A stretch of DNA of 64,000 bases. It comes from Sporolactobacillus pectinivorans (GTDB lineage: Bacteria > Bacillota > Bacilli > Bacillales > Sporolactobacillaceae). Of this stretch, positions 40,120 through 49,423 are shown in pieces. The stretch spans positions 1,032,744 through 1,096,743 of the forward strand of contig NZ_NXGA01000001.1 in assembly GCF_002802965.1 (NCBI RefSeq). The letters are read 5' to 3'. How positions within the stretch are numbered: the first letter of the stretch is position 1; each line of letters starts with the position of its first letter. The notes under the pieces are model-generated. The model was not told the DNA's origin and did not search any database. It saw only the letters and a program-made list of their open reading frames with translations. The translations under genes and the position numbers were made by a program.

Positions 40120-41439
40120 ATGAGAATCGCTGTTATCGGTACGGGATATGTTGGTCTGGTGACTGGTGTGGCGCTTTCGGAAATTGGTCATGCGGTGACA
40201 TGCATTGATATTGATCCGAAAAAAGTGGAAAGGCTGAATCAGGGTGAACCGACGATTTATGAACCGGGACTGCAGGAACTGATACAGAAAAATATGGCGA
40301 ATCACCGCCTGGCATTCACTTCAAAACATAAAATCGGCCTTGAGGATGCTCAGGTCGTCTACATAGCTGTCGGCACACCGCAGCGCCCGGACGGATCAGC
40401 AAATCTTGATTATGTTGAGCAGGCGGCTTGTGATATTGCTAAGAATATCAGTCGTCCGGTGATTGTTGTAATTAAAAGCACGGTTCCGGTTGGCACAAAT
40501 TTTCATATAAAGAGACTAATCAATGGCGCGACGAAAGACGGAATCCAGATCGATATTGCTTCTAATCCGGAATTCTTGCGTGAAGGATCGGCAGTTGAAG
40601 ATACATTCAACGGTAATCGAATTGTTATCGGTACCGAAAACCCGGCGGCTGCGGATATTCTGGAGGAAATCAACCGTCCGTTTGGCATTCCGATCCTGAA
40701 AACCGATTTGGCCAGCAGTGAGATGATCAAATATGCGTCAAATGCGTTTCTGGCGACAAAAATCAGTTTTATTAATGAAATTGCCAACATCTGCGAAGAA
40801 CTGGGGGCCAATGTTAATGAAGTTGCCAGGGGCATGGGTCTGGATCACCGGATCGGGTCAAAGTTTCTTAAAGCGGGGATTGGTTATGGAGGATCCTGCT
40901 TCCCAAAGGACACCAACGCGCTGGTGCAATTGGCCGGTAACCACGACCATGAATTTAACTTGCTAAAATCGGTGATTGAAGTGAATAATCATCAGCAGGT
41001 TCTACTGATCGATAAAATATTGTCACGTTTTGGTACACTTAAAGGGAAGAAAGTTGCGGTTCTTGGACTGGCCTTCAAACCAAATACCGACGACCTGAGA
41101 GAGTCTCCGGCACTTGTCCTGATTCCAAAGCTTGCCGAACTGGGCGCTGAAATCACCGCTTATGATCCGATTGCCGTGACTAATGCCGAGAAGAGACTGG
41201 ACGAGAGAGTTACCTACACGGAGAATGTGACCGAAGCGCTGCGCGGGGCGGACTGTGCCGTGATCGTTACCGACTGGGAGGACATAAGGAGGTTGGATCT
41301 TTCCATTTACAGCAGACTGATGAAGCGCCCGATTGTCTTTGATGGCCGCAATTGCTATAACCTGAGCAAGGTAAAAAAATCTGCCCTTGAGTACTACTCA
41401 ATAGGTCGCCCGAGCCAGATACCTGAACTGATCCAGTAG
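40120..41439 (+). CDS. tuaD: UDP-glucose 6-dehydrogenase
   Basis: A 439-residue cytosolic enzyme oxidising UDP-glucose to UDP-glucuronate with two NAD+. Rossmann motif VIGTGYVGLVTG at residues 5-16, the conserved YEPGL at 47-51, and IKSTVPVGT near 119-127. The catalytic Cys260 lies in GYGGSCFPKDT; the UDP-binding C-domain begins near VLGLAFKPNTDDLRESPA. Length and position next to tuaC/B/A/E/F/G/H-like genes support TuaD, the supplier of glucuronate for teichuronic acid. GGAGGAG precedes ATG. Candidate Pho boxes and a leader hairpin lie upstream. Confidence 0.92.
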   Translation: MRIAVIGTGYVGLVTGVALSEIGHAVTCIDIDPKKVERLNQGEPTIYEPGLQELIQKNMANHRLAFTSKHKIGLEDAQVVYIAVGTPQRPDGSANLDYVEQAACDIAKNISRPVIVVIKSTVPVGTNFHIKRLINGATKDGIQIDIASNPEFLREGSAVEDTFNGNRIVIGTENPAAADILEEINRPFGIPILKTDLASSEMIKYASNAFLATKISFINEIANICEELGANVNEVARGMGLDHRIGSKFLKAGIGYGGSCFPKDTNALVQLAGNHDHEFNLLKSVIEVNNHQQVLLIDKILSRFGTLKGKKVAVLGLAFKPNTDDLRESPALVLIPKLAELGAEITAYDPIAVTNAEKRLDERVTYTENVTEALRGADCAVIVTDWEDIRRLDLSIYSRLMKRPIVFDGRNCYNLSKVKKSALEYYSIGRPSQIPELIQ

Positions 41440-41452
41440 ATGGAGCAAACGT

Positions 41453-42925
41453 TTATCTGTCCTCTGTTTGACCGCCGTTAAAGAATGAATCAAAATAACC
41501 GACAACACTGATTATGATCAGAATCGGAGTCAGGCTTACAAGATAGCGTGAACGGGTTTCCCAAATAATCAGAAACAGAAAAAAACCGATCACCGACGCC
41601 ATTGAAAAAGTTAAAAATGGGCTGACAGACTTTCGTTTTAAATAGGGTATGCCGGCCAGAAACACACCCGTAAGCAGTACCAGAAGTTGAATGCGTGCAT
41701 AGCCCTGGACGAACCAGTCCACTGGATGGTGCATCAGAAATTTGAAGTTCTGGGGGAAAACAGGCTTTCGCTTCAGTACGTTCAGAGTATAAAATGTTCC
41801 ATCGGTCCATGTTTCTGCATTTTTTTCAATCAGAAAACGGATATTTCCCTGCCAGCCTTTTTTGGAAATGCGTTCTCTCAATTCATTAAGTTGAATACGG
41901 GTAACTTCTTTGTGCGGATATTTTTGTAATTGCCGCTTCGTGCGAAGGACATCACTCTCCAGATATTTTCCATAATGCGGCTGATTTTGTCCCATTAAAA
42001 GCCAATGTGTCACTGGAAATTTGAGCTGTTCGGTCTGCTGGCGGTCGGCCACGCCGCTTTCATAAATACAGAAATTAAAAATGAACTGAATGATGAATAG
42101 GGTGATCAGAGGAAGAAATACATAGACTTTTTTCCATCTTCTGAAAGAAATAAGCATGGTCAGGCTGAAGGCAATGACGAAGACAATCATAGAGCCCTTT
42201 AGAAGCACGCCCAGTGCCAGGATGAAAGAGGCGGCTATGATAAACTTAAATCCGCTTCTAAAAGCCCCTGATCGTTCCATAAGCAGGCTGACCGGAATGA
42301 GCAGAAAAACAAGTGACAGAGTATCCGTATAGACAATCGGTGCGTAGAAGATAAAGGGGAAAAAGAGTACGCTGGCCATCAGGCTTAAAATGCCTGCCGG
42401 TTTTCCTGCCAGTTTCGCGGTTATCCGATAGATCAGGTACTGGCTGAACGTGATATTGGCGATATTGAAGACCAGGTCGCTGATTATTGGAGAGACAGGC
42501 AGTCTATCGATTAATGCCAGAAGGATGACGACCAGTAAATTGTTCGGGTAGTACTCGAAATAGTGATTAATTTTTCCACCTTCGGCAAGCAGTCTCGCAC
42601 TTTTGACCACGACCCCGAAATCCCATGAAGGGTGCACGCATAAAAAAACAACGGCTAAAAATTGCAGACAGACGCTGAAAATCAGAAGGACGGCTGCGGA
42701 TCGGTTCATGGGGACCCTTTGGATCAGTCTGACGATTTGCCGGCGATAATAATAAAGCGATGCGATCATCAGGCATGAAAGCAGCAGCGTGGCAGCTTTA
42801 AACAGAAATGGCGCTGAAAGCCCAATGGACTGGTAACCTCGTGTAAAAAGAATATTCAGGCTGATAATGAATGCAAGAATGATTAAAAACAAATAAACAA
42901 TAGTTCGATTAAGAAGGTTTGACAT
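41453..42925 (-). CDS. GT-C family integral membrane glycosyltransferase
   Basis: A 490-residue polytopic protein with about eleven hydrophobic segments. A first-loop acidic motif (HPSWDFGVVVKSARLL) followed by YFEYYPNNLLVV resembles PMT_2/GT-C mannosyltransferases. It is on the opposite strand, wedged 13 bp after tuaD and divergent from the tuaC-like gene, so it breaks the standard tua order. It probably decorates a lipid-linked or exported polymer with a sugar from a polyprenyl-phosphate donor, possibly one made by the GT2 at 35416-36399. Donor and acceptor unknown. Confidence 0.75.
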   Translation of the reverse strand: MSNLLNRTIVYLFLIILAFIISLNILFTRGYQSIGLSAPFLFKAATLLLSCLMIASLYYYRRQIVRLIQRVPMNRSAAVLLIFSVCLQFLAVVFLCVHPSWDFGVVVKSARLLAEGGKINHYFEYYPNNLLVVILLALIDRLPVSPIISDLVFNIANITFSQYLIYRITAKLAGKPAGILSLMASVLFFPFIFYAPIVYTDTLSLVFLLIPVSLLMERSGAFRSGFKFIIAASFILALGVLLKGSMIVFVIAFSLTMLISFRRWKKVYVFLPLITLFIIQFIFNFCIYESGVADRQQTEQLKFPVTHWLLMGQNQPHYGKYLESDVLRTKRQLQKYPHKEVTRIQLNELRERISKKGWQGNIRFLIEKNAETWTDGTFYTLNVLKRKPVFPQNFKFLMHHPVDWFVQGYARIQLLVLLTGVFLAGIPYLKRKSVSPFLTFSMASVIGFFLFLIIWETRSRYLVSLTPILIIISVVGYFDSFFNGGQTEDR

Positions 42926-43154
42926 GATATGCTCCTTAAAAGGAAGATGTGAAAAACTGCCGGTAGGAAACCGGATAAACTGAATCTTAGTTGTAAAAAA
43001 ACGGATTGTCTATTGTATGAGGATATTCTTTATTAAATTTTTACAATATGTGATCAATGTATACATAGGAATCCAGAAAGGCCATAGGCTTGCATCGCTT
43101 TGCGCGCATCCGGCGGCTCTATGTCTGGATGCATCCATAAAAAGGAAGTATGAG

Positions 43155-44387
43155 ATGAAAATTCTTTTTTTTGTCGGTGAGTTTCCTAAACTCTCGCAAA
43201 CCTTTATACTCAACCAGATTACAGGTTTGATTGATGCCGGCCATGATATAAAAATTATTGCTAAAAGAAGTGCTCCCGGCCAGCGGGTCCATGCGGATGC
43301 AGTAAGCTATCGCCTTGCGGAAAAGACGGTTTACTACGATAAAAATGGAAAGAACGGCAAACTGCAAAAGGTTTTCAGCTTGATTAAAAACTTTTCTTGT
43401 CTTTCAGGCGCGCTTCTTTTTGGTAAGAATGTTACGGGACGCGTATCGCTGAAAGAACTGATCAGGTATCCTAATTTGGTGTTTCTGATCCGTACGCTGA
43501 GCAAAACAGACCTGTCTGACCGCGAAGTTATTCTTGCCCATTTTGGACCGAATGGCATCCTGGCGCGCAAATGTATTGAAATGGGGCTCCTGAAGGGCCG
43601 GCTGTTCACCGCTTTTCACGGTTATGACATGCTCCGTTATATTAATGAAAAAGGCAAAGATGCTTATCGCGATTTGTTTCATTCGCCGGCTGTGTTGCTG
43701 CCAATCAGCAACTTCTGGGAAAAACGGTGTATTGAACTGGGAGCGGATCCCAAACGGATTACGGTTCACCACATGGGGATTGATCTGAAAAAGTTTAGTG
43801 GCTACCCGGCGCGTCCTGAGCGGCTGCTCCGAATTGTATCGGCCGCCCGGTTCGTCGAAAAAAAAGGTTTGGAATACGGGATTGCTGCTGTTGCCCGGCT
43901 CGTTGAAAAAGGCTATAACGTTCATTATGAAATTGCAGGCGACGGTCCGCTGAAGGACAAGTTGAACGGTCTTATTTCGTTGCGTCCTCTTGCAGATCAT
44001 GTCCATTTGGCCGGCTGGAAAACTCAGGACGAGTGGATAGAAATCATGAAAGACGCCCAAATTGTTTTAGCGCCGAGTGTGACAGCGGATGATGGAGATA
44101 TGGAAGGCATTCCGGTTCAGCTGATGGAGGCGATGGCCATGGAGAAAATCGTCGTTTCCACGGTTCACAGTGGTATTCCTGAGTTGATACATGATCGAGA
44201 AAATGGTTATTTGGTCATGGAAAAAGATGCTGAAGGGCTGGCGGACACGATTGAACGCATCATGAAAAACACGGATAAATGGCCAGAACTTGTTAGAAAT
44301 GCTCGCAGGACCGTGGAGAGTCAATGTAACATTGTCCGTCAGAATGAGAAACTGATACAGATCTTTGAAGGGGAAAAGCCGTTATGA
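43155..44387 (+). CDS. tuaC: GT4 glycosyltransferase, TuaC-like
   Basis: A 410-residue GT-B enzyme. The N-domain starts MKILFFVGEFPKLSQTFI, followed by FHGYDMLRY. The donor-binding C-domain has VSAARFVEKKGLEYGI, YEIAGDGPL and the E-x7-E-type EGIPVQLMEAMAMEKIVVST. ATG 43155 follows AAGGA; the upstream in-frame extension has none. The stop overlaps the flippase start by 4 bp. Assignment as TuaC rests on family and on the tuaC-B-A order; WcaL/AmsK-type exopolysaccharide transferases look alike, so acceptor specificity is open. Confidence 0.75.
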   Translation: MKILFFVGEFPKLSQTFILNQITGLIDAGHDIKIIAKRSAPGQRVHADAVSYRLAEKTVYYDKNGKNGKLQKVFSLIKNFSCLSGALLFGKNVTGRVSLKELIRYPNLVFLIRTLSKTDLSDREVILAHFGPNGILARKCIEMGLLKGRLFTAFHGYDMLRYINEKGKDAYRDLFHSPAVLLPISNFWEKRCIELGADPKRITVHHMGIDLKKFSGYPARPERLLRIVSAARFVEKKGLEYGIAAVARLVEKGYNVHYEIAGDGPLKDKLNGLISLRPLADHVHLAGWKTQDEWIEIMKDAQIVLAPSVTADDGDMEGIPVQLMEAMAMEKIVVSTVHSGIPELIHDRENGYLVMEKDAEGLADTIERIMKNTDKWPELVRNARRTVESQCNIVRQNEKLIQIFEGEKPL

Positions 44388-45805
44388 ATGGTTTTATTAA
44401 GAGATTACTTGGCTTTTCAATCGGTCCGGTTGGAGGCGCGGTCATAGCATTTGTCACAATTCCGCTTACCACACACTTCGTCTCTCCCGATGAATATGGA
44501 AAGGCTGGCATGTTTACTGTATTTCAGACTTTGATGGTCACACTTCTATATCTGGGCGTCGATCAGGCCTATACTCGCGAATATAACGACGCCAAAGACC
44601 GACAGGCTCTCTTTAAAAATGCGCTGCTTCTGCCGCTTGCACTGTCGGTCATTCTGCTGTTTTCCATCTCCCTGAGTTCAGGCTGGATATCCTATCTTCT
44701 TTTCGGAAAGAACAGTTATCATTTTGCAGCTATCCTGCTCGGCGTGATGCTGGTTTTTATGATCATGGAACGATTTATCCTGCTCTCCATACGGATGGAC
44801 GAGAGAGCGTTTGAGTATTCGGTATTCAATATCCTGATCAAACTGGTGATTCTGCTTGCCACGCTTTTATTTGTTCTGCTGATCCGCAGGGATTTTCTCG
44901 CTGTCGTCTATTCAGCGGCGATCGGCCAGATTGCGGGAGACGCCTACCTGATTTTCAGATATCGGAGGCTGCTGGTTTATAAGAATTTTCATCTTGACAG
45001 CATACTAATCCGGCAGCTTCTGGAATTTGGAATCCCGCTCGTCATTGCTGCATCAGTTGCTTCTGTTTTAAATTCCGCCGGACGTCTTGCTTTAAGGACT
45101 TGGAGCACTTTTTACGAGATAGGTATTTTCACGGCGACAGTAAAAATTTCAGCGGCACTTTCCGTTGTTCAGACGAGTTTTACAAACTTCTGGGTTCCGA
45201 CCGCTTATCGCTGGTATAGTGAGCACAAAGATATTTTTTATTACAAAGTGGTCAGCGACAGTGTTTTGTTATTCATGTCCACCTTGTTTTTCCTGATCCT
45301 GATTTTTAAGAACTTAATTGTTTGGCTGCTGTCGCCCGGATACAGTGACGCCATTTATATTCTTGGCTTTCTTTGTCTCCAGCCGGTGATGTACACGATC
45401 AGTGAAACAACCACTCTTGGCATTGTCTTCTCTAAAAAGAGCTACCTGAACATCTGGGTCAGCCTGATTTCGCTTCTGCCATGCCTGGTCCTGAATGCGG
45501 TGCTCATTCCCCGTTACGGCGCGGCCGGTGCGGCTTGCGCGACGGGAGTGTCCTATGTTTTTTTCTTCTGGGGCAGAAGCCACTTTTCCAATAAAAATTG
45601 GACAGGTTTTCCTCTCGGTATTCACTTTGCGGTGATCCTGATCATGTTTGCGGGTGCGCTCGTGAATGCTTTTCCTCTTAAGTATATTCTTCTCTTGAAT
45701 TTGGGCATGATGATACTGGTGCTTGTCAGTCAGGCGGGTACAATACGCAGGATCAAGATTGTTGCATTTGCCAGAAAGAATACCCGAAAATTCTCAAAGA
45801 ACTGA
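44384..45805 (+). CDS. tuaB: Polysaccharide flippase, TuaB-like (Wzx/MVF family)
   Basis: A 473-residue membrane protein with about twelve helices, starting with GPVGGAVIAFVTIPLTTHFVSP, the typical oligosaccharide-flippase N-terminus. It should move lipid-linked repeat units across the membrane. Start overlaps the tuaC-like stop (ATGA). TuaB of B. subtilis is about the same length (483). No terminator with a good U-tract follows; a complex inverted-repeat region does. Confidence 0.82.
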   Translation: MNGFIKRLLGFSIGPVGGAVIAFVTIPLTTHFVSPDEYGKAGMFTVFQTLMVTLLYLGVDQAYTREYNDAKDRQALFKNALLLPLALSVILLFSISLSSGWISYLLFGKNSYHFAAILLGVMLVFMIMERFILLSIRMDERAFEYSVFNILIKLVILLATLLFVLLIRRDFLAVVYSAAIGQIAGDAYLIFRYRRLLVYKNFHLDSILIRQLLEFGIPLVIAASVASVLNSAGRLALRTWSTFYEIGIFTATVKISAALSVVQTSFTNFWVPTAYRWYSEHKDIFYYKVVSDSVLLFMSTLFFLILIFKNLIVWLLSPGYSDAIYILGFLCLQPVMYTISETTTLGIVFSKKSYLNIWVSLISLLPCLVLNAVLIPRYGAAGAACATGVSYVFFFWGRSHFSNKNWTGFPLGIHFAVILIMFAGALVNAFPLKYILLLNLGMMILVLVSQAGTIRRIKIVAFARKNTRKFSKN

Positions 45806-45867
45806 TGGTCACTTTAAGAAAGTATAAAGATTTAAAGGATTATTAAACAGCCGAATAGACATCGGAT

Positions 45868-45909
45868 CTTCGACTAAGAACGTGCACGGTTCTGTGCACA
45901 ACGTCGAAG
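45868..45909. repeat. Nested inverted-repeat element
   Basis: Outer arms CTTCGAC (45868-45874) and GTCGAAG (45903-45909) enclose two GTGCAC palindromes (45882-45887, 45894-45899) and an AGAAC/GTTCT pair. A further TTGCC/GGCAA hairpin followed by TTTTC lies about 45952-45965 and might terminate the tuaB transcript. The 45806-46169 gap has no credible ORF. Confidence 0.55.
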
Positions 45910-46068
45910 TCACCGCATCCTACGGAAGTACGTCCTGTGGCTTTGCCAATCGGCAAGTTTTCTTTAAAAGTATACGATGATTCATTTCCGGAGACTTTGC
46001 AGCTGTCTGCTCCTTTTTTCGGCTTTCCGTGTCATACAATATCCAGTCTCTGTGCCCTCATCAGGCGT

Positions 46069-46122
46069 TTTACAAAACCTTTAACGAAATACCATGATCC
46101 CTATACAACCGCTCTCTATAAT
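46069..46122 (+). promoter_or_regulatory. Candidate PhoP-activated promoter of tuaA
   Basis: TTTACA (46069), TTTAAC (46080), ACCATG (46091, poor) and TATACA (46102) at an exact 11-bp step, then a perfect -10 TATAAT at 46117-46122 and no -35. With a start near 46129 the boxes fall at -60, -49, -38 and -27, the same as proposed for tuaD. Confidence 0.5.
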
Positions 46123-46169
46123 AAAAAAATGTATTAAAGAAGAATTGAGCGGTAAAGAGGTGTCCTTTC

Positions 46170-46829
46170 GTGAATGCAGAAAAACAGATAAAGATGGGCG
46201 GCGGCTATGCGATCATGGCAGTGCCAAAAGCGGCACTGCCGGCGGGGGCCGAGCCTTATCTGCACCTAAAAAGATTAGCCGACGTTTTTTTGGCGGCTAC
46301 AGGATTAGTGTTTGCTATACCGATTATTCTGGTATTTTCCATTTTAATCGTGATTGAAACACCAGGCCCGATTTTTTATGCTCAAGAGAGACTGGGGAAA
46401 AATGGAAAGAAATTTCTGCTGATTAAGCTCAGATCGATGCGCAAGGATGCCGAGAAAGCCGGAGCAAAGTGGGCAGCGGCACATGACCCGCGTGTTACAG
46501 GGATCGGGCGGATCATCCGAAAGACACGGATTGATGAGCTGCCGCAGCTGTTTTCCGTTCTTAAAGGTGATATGTCATTGGTTGGCCCTCGTCCTGAACG
46601 CCCGATGTTTACGGAAAAATTTGAACGGGAGATTCCGGGATTCAAGAGTCGGCTGATGGTGAAACCCGGGCTGACCGGGCTGGCGCAGGTCAGCGGTGGC
46701 TATGATCTCTCCCCGCGACAAAAACTAATGTATGATCTGGAATATATCCGCAATTTATCGCCAAAACTGGAACTTGAAATTCTGCTGAAAACAGTGAGAG
46801 TAGTTCTGACCGGAGAGGGCGCACGTTAA
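46170..46829 (+). CDS. tuaA: Undecaprenyl-phosphate sugar-1-phosphate transferase, TuaA-like
   Basis: A 219-residue polyprenol-phosphate sugar transferase (short, WcaJ-C/PglC-type). One hydrophobic segment (DVFLAATGLVFAIPIILVFSILIVI), then the cytosolic catalytic core: GPIFYAQERLGKNGKKF, KLRSM, DPRVTGIGRIIRKTRIDELPQL and SLVGPRPE, ending with GLTGLAQVSG. It starts the repeat unit on undecaprenyl phosphate, in TuaA with GalNAc-1-P. GTG 46170 follows GAGGTG; an ATG at 46194 is also in frame. Confidence 0.85.
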   Translation: MNAEKQIKMGGGYAIMAVPKAALPAGAEPYLHLKRLADVFLAATGLVFAIPIILVFSILIVIETPGPIFYAQERLGKNGKKFLLIKLRSMRKDAEKAGAKWAAAHDPRVTGIGRIIRKTRIDELPQLFSVLKGDMSLVGPRPERPMFTEKFEREIPGFKSRLMVKPGLTGLAQVSGGYDLSPRQKLMYDLEYIRNLSPKLELEILLKTVRVVLTGEGAR

Positions 46830-46982
46830 GAAAAAATTTCACGAATGGTCACAATTAGAATAGGACAAACTTCATTGAATAAAATAAAACAATGAAACGT
46901 CTCATACCGACAGAAGTTATCTATGTGAAAATCAGAGGGCCGGTTATTTGTTTCGAAAAAAATGAGAATCGGGTGAATGCTG

Positions 46983-47927
46983 ATGGATAAAGTGATTGTT
47001 ACAGGTGGAGCAGGATTTATCGGATCACATGTTGTTGAAGAATTGATCCGGCAGGGCTACGAAGTCTTGGTGATCGACAACTTCTCTACAGGGCATCATG
47101 AAAATCTAGCAGGGCTCCCGGTCAAAGTGTATATCTGTGATGTAGCCGATTCCGCAGTAATTAATCTTGTTCAATCTCTCAAACCTGATTTTATCGTACA
47201 TCTTGCAGCACAGGTCAGTGTCGCCCAGTCGGTAAAGGATCCGCTATTTGATGCCAGAACGAATGTGGTTGGCTCACTCAACATGATTAATGCCGCAAAA
47301 TATGTTGGGGCGAAGAAAGTAGTTTTTGCATCGTCCGCTGCCGTATATGGCAATCCCAGGTCACTCCCGGTGCTGGCTACCCACCCGGCGGATCCTGAAT
47401 CGCCATATGGACTGACAAAGCTGACGGTAGAGAATTATTTGCGCTTGTATCACAAACTGTATCATCTTCCATTCAGTATTCTGCGTTTCAGTAATGTTTA
47501 CGGGCCAAGGCAGGATGCCGCGGGAGAGGGCGGAGTTATTTCTATTTTTTCCGATCGGATCCGCAAAGGGACACCGCCGATGATTTATGGTGATGGAAAA
47601 CAAACGAGGGATTTTATCTTCGTAAAAGATGTGGCATCCGCTGTTGTCCGTTCCTTAAGCGTTGAAAAGAATATCTGCGCCAATGTTTCTTCCGGTTCTT
47701 CGGTGTCAATTAATCGGTTGTTTGAATTGATGAAAATAGTTGCTCATTCCGATATAGAAGTATTTTATGGGCCTGAACGCCAAGGGGATATACGCGACAG
47801 CACGCTGTCCAATGAAATGACGAAAATGCTGCTGGATTGGGCACCAGTTTATAATCTTACGAGCGGTTTACAGGAAACGCTAAGCATTGCCGGTGCAAGG
47901 AATGCTGTATTTCATTCAAACATTTAA
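46983..47927 (+). CDS. NAD-dependent sugar-nucleotide epimerase (GalE/Gne-like SDR)
   Basis: A 314-residue extended short-chain dehydrogenase. TGGAGFIGSH cofactor motif at the N-terminus, the catalytic SSAAVYG serine block and YGLTK (YxxxK), then RFSNVYGPRQ. It interconverts UDP-sugars at C4. Sitting between tuaA-like and tuaE-like genes, it most likely makes UDP-GalNAc from UDP-GlcNAc for teichuronic acid, a function not encoded inside the B. subtilis tua operon. ATG 46983 (GGGTGA upstream) is preferred to 46977. UDP-glucose/galactose 4-epimerase is the alternative. Confidence 0.83.
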   Translation: MDKVIVTGGAGFIGSHVVEELIRQGYEVLVIDNFSTGHHENLAGLPVKVYICDVADSAVINLVQSLKPDFIVHLAAQVSVAQSVKDPLFDARTNVVGSLNMINAAKYVGAKKVVFASSAAVYGNPRSLPVLATHPADPESPYGLTKLTVENYLRLYHKLYHLPFSILRFSNVYGPRQDAAGEGGVISIFSDRIRKGTPPMIYGDGKQTRDFIFVKDVASAVVRSLSVEKNICANVSSGSSVSINRLFELMKIVAHSDIEVFYGPERQGDIRDSTLSNEMTKMLLDWAPVYNLTSGLQETLSIAGARNAVFHSNI

Positions 47928-47950
47928 ACATAGAGAAAACAGGAGATCGC

Positions 47951-49423
47951 ATGATAAATCTTAAAAATCTGCCGACCGGGGAAATTACGGGAATATTCGC
48001 AGTTCTGCTTGCGGGACTGGTTGGTATTTGCCTGTCAGGTTCTGCACCGATACAGCTTTTTTTCTTATTTTGCTGGATATGGGCACTGATTGCTGCATGT
48101 CTGTTAATAAAAGTGTTGCATCTGGGTGGGCAGGTGTTGGCCGGTGCGATGTACTTATTTATTGCCACCACATTCTTAAATCAGTCTCCGCTGAGCTTGT
48201 CAGTCGGTGTTTTCTCTCTATTTATTTACAGGCTGATGCTGATCGTTTCTCTGGTCATTCTTCTTGTTCAGGCGACTGGCAGAAAGGGGCTCTATGATAT
48301 CTGGAAACAGATCAATGTCAAAGGCGTGCTGCTCTTCCTGATTTTTTGGATGGTCTACGGCGGTGTTTCGCTTTTGTGGGTGCAGTCGGTCACAGATGGC
48401 ATTAAGTATCTCTTTCTGCTTGGAATCGGTATCCTGTTTATCTTCCTTGCTGTCTTCTCATTTACAAAGGTCAGGCAACTGACCGTGTTCTATGGCATTT
48501 GGCTTGTGATGACTGCAATACTTATTGTAATAGGTCTGGTCAATCATTTTGCAAAGATACAACTGCCTACTTCGACTTTATATGGCGGACCGGCGTACAA
48601 ACTTGGTTTTCCAACTGCAGTTTTTACAAATCAGAATGACTTTGCCACACTTTTGAGTATTTCATTCTTTTTTTATCTTTCCTGTGCAAAAAATGTATGG
48701 GGCTCAGGATATAAAGTAGTGGCTTGGATGATGGCGGCACTTTGTCTGTATCTGATTTTTTTAACACAGTCACGGGCTGGTTTACTTGGTATAGCGGCAG
48801 GACTGGCATTTTTTGTCTTTTTAATTTTTCCGGACCGGGCAAAAAAGTTCAGTCTCGTTGCCGCAGCTTTGGCCGTGCTTGGCGGAGCGATCCTGTTTTC
48901 AGGATCAATAGCTGCAAAGCTGAGCGGTTTTTTTTCAGAGGAAACCGGTTTTTCAGTTAACGATGTAACATCTTCCAATGTTGTCCGGACGCATCTGCTG
49001 CAAAGTGCAGTGCATTATATTGCCAATAGCTACGGTTTTGGTGTTGGAGCAGGAAATCTTTCTTATTATCTGGAATTCAAACCGGTTTTCAACACCGACC
49101 GCATTTACGAAGTGCATAATTGGCTGATGGAAATTACAGGGAATTTTGGCCTGCTGATTGGTGCAGGCTATCTGGCGATGTATGCCGCTTTGTTTTTCAG
49201 TCTGTATCGCCTGCATCGCAAATTAATAGAAAAAGAGCGGCGGATGCTCGTAGAAGCAGCTTTATCCGGGCAACTTGCCTTTTTGATTTCAAGCATCAGC
49301 CCAAGCTCGGTCAGCAATCTGTATTTTCACTGGGTTTTCCTTGGATTTGTGATTACACTGGTTTCCGTGCTGCAAGAAGAATGGCGCATGAATGAAACAA
49401 ACATCGGAGGAGCAAAAAGATGA
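47951..49423 (+). CDS. tuaE: Teichuronic-acid polymerase, TuaE-like (O-antigen ligase/polymerase family)
   Basis: A 490-residue membrane protein with about eleven helices and the Wzy-type large loop: FTNQNDFATLLSI, LTQSRAGLLGIAAGLAFF, and VHNWLMEITGNFG. It would polymerise lipid-linked repeat units outside the membrane. Length nearly equals B. subtilis TuaE (488). GGAGA precedes the ATG; the stop overlaps the next start by 4 bp. Confidence 0.83.
   Translation: MINLKNLPTGEITGIFAVLLAGLVGICLSGSAPIQLFFLFCWIWALIAACLLIKVLHLGGQVLAGAMYLFIATTFLNQSPLSLSVGVFSLFIYRLMLIVSLVILLVQATGRKGLYDIWKQINVKGVLLFLIFWMVYGGVSLLWVQSVTDGIKYLFLLGIGILFIFLAVFSFTKVRQLTVFYGIWLVMTAILIVIGLVNHFAKIQLPTSTLYGGPAYKLGFPTAVFTNQNDFATLLSISFFFYLSCAKNVWGSGYKVVAWMMAALCLYLIFLTQSRAGLLGIAAGLAFFVFLIFPDRAKKFSLVAAALAVLGGAILFSGSIAAKLSGFFSEETGFSVNDVTSSNVVRTHLLQSAVHYIANSYGFGVGAGNLSYYLEFKPVFNTDRIYEVHNWLMEITGNFGLLIGAGYLAMYAALFFSLYRLHRKLIEKERRMLVEAALSGQLAFLISSISPSSVSNLYFHWVFLGFVITLVSVLQEEWRMNETNIGGAKR

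Noticed and set aside
45937-46137. 66-residue ORF between tuaB and tuaA
   Set aside because: It starts within the nested palindromic region, lacks a ribosome site and runs through the proposed tuaA promoter.
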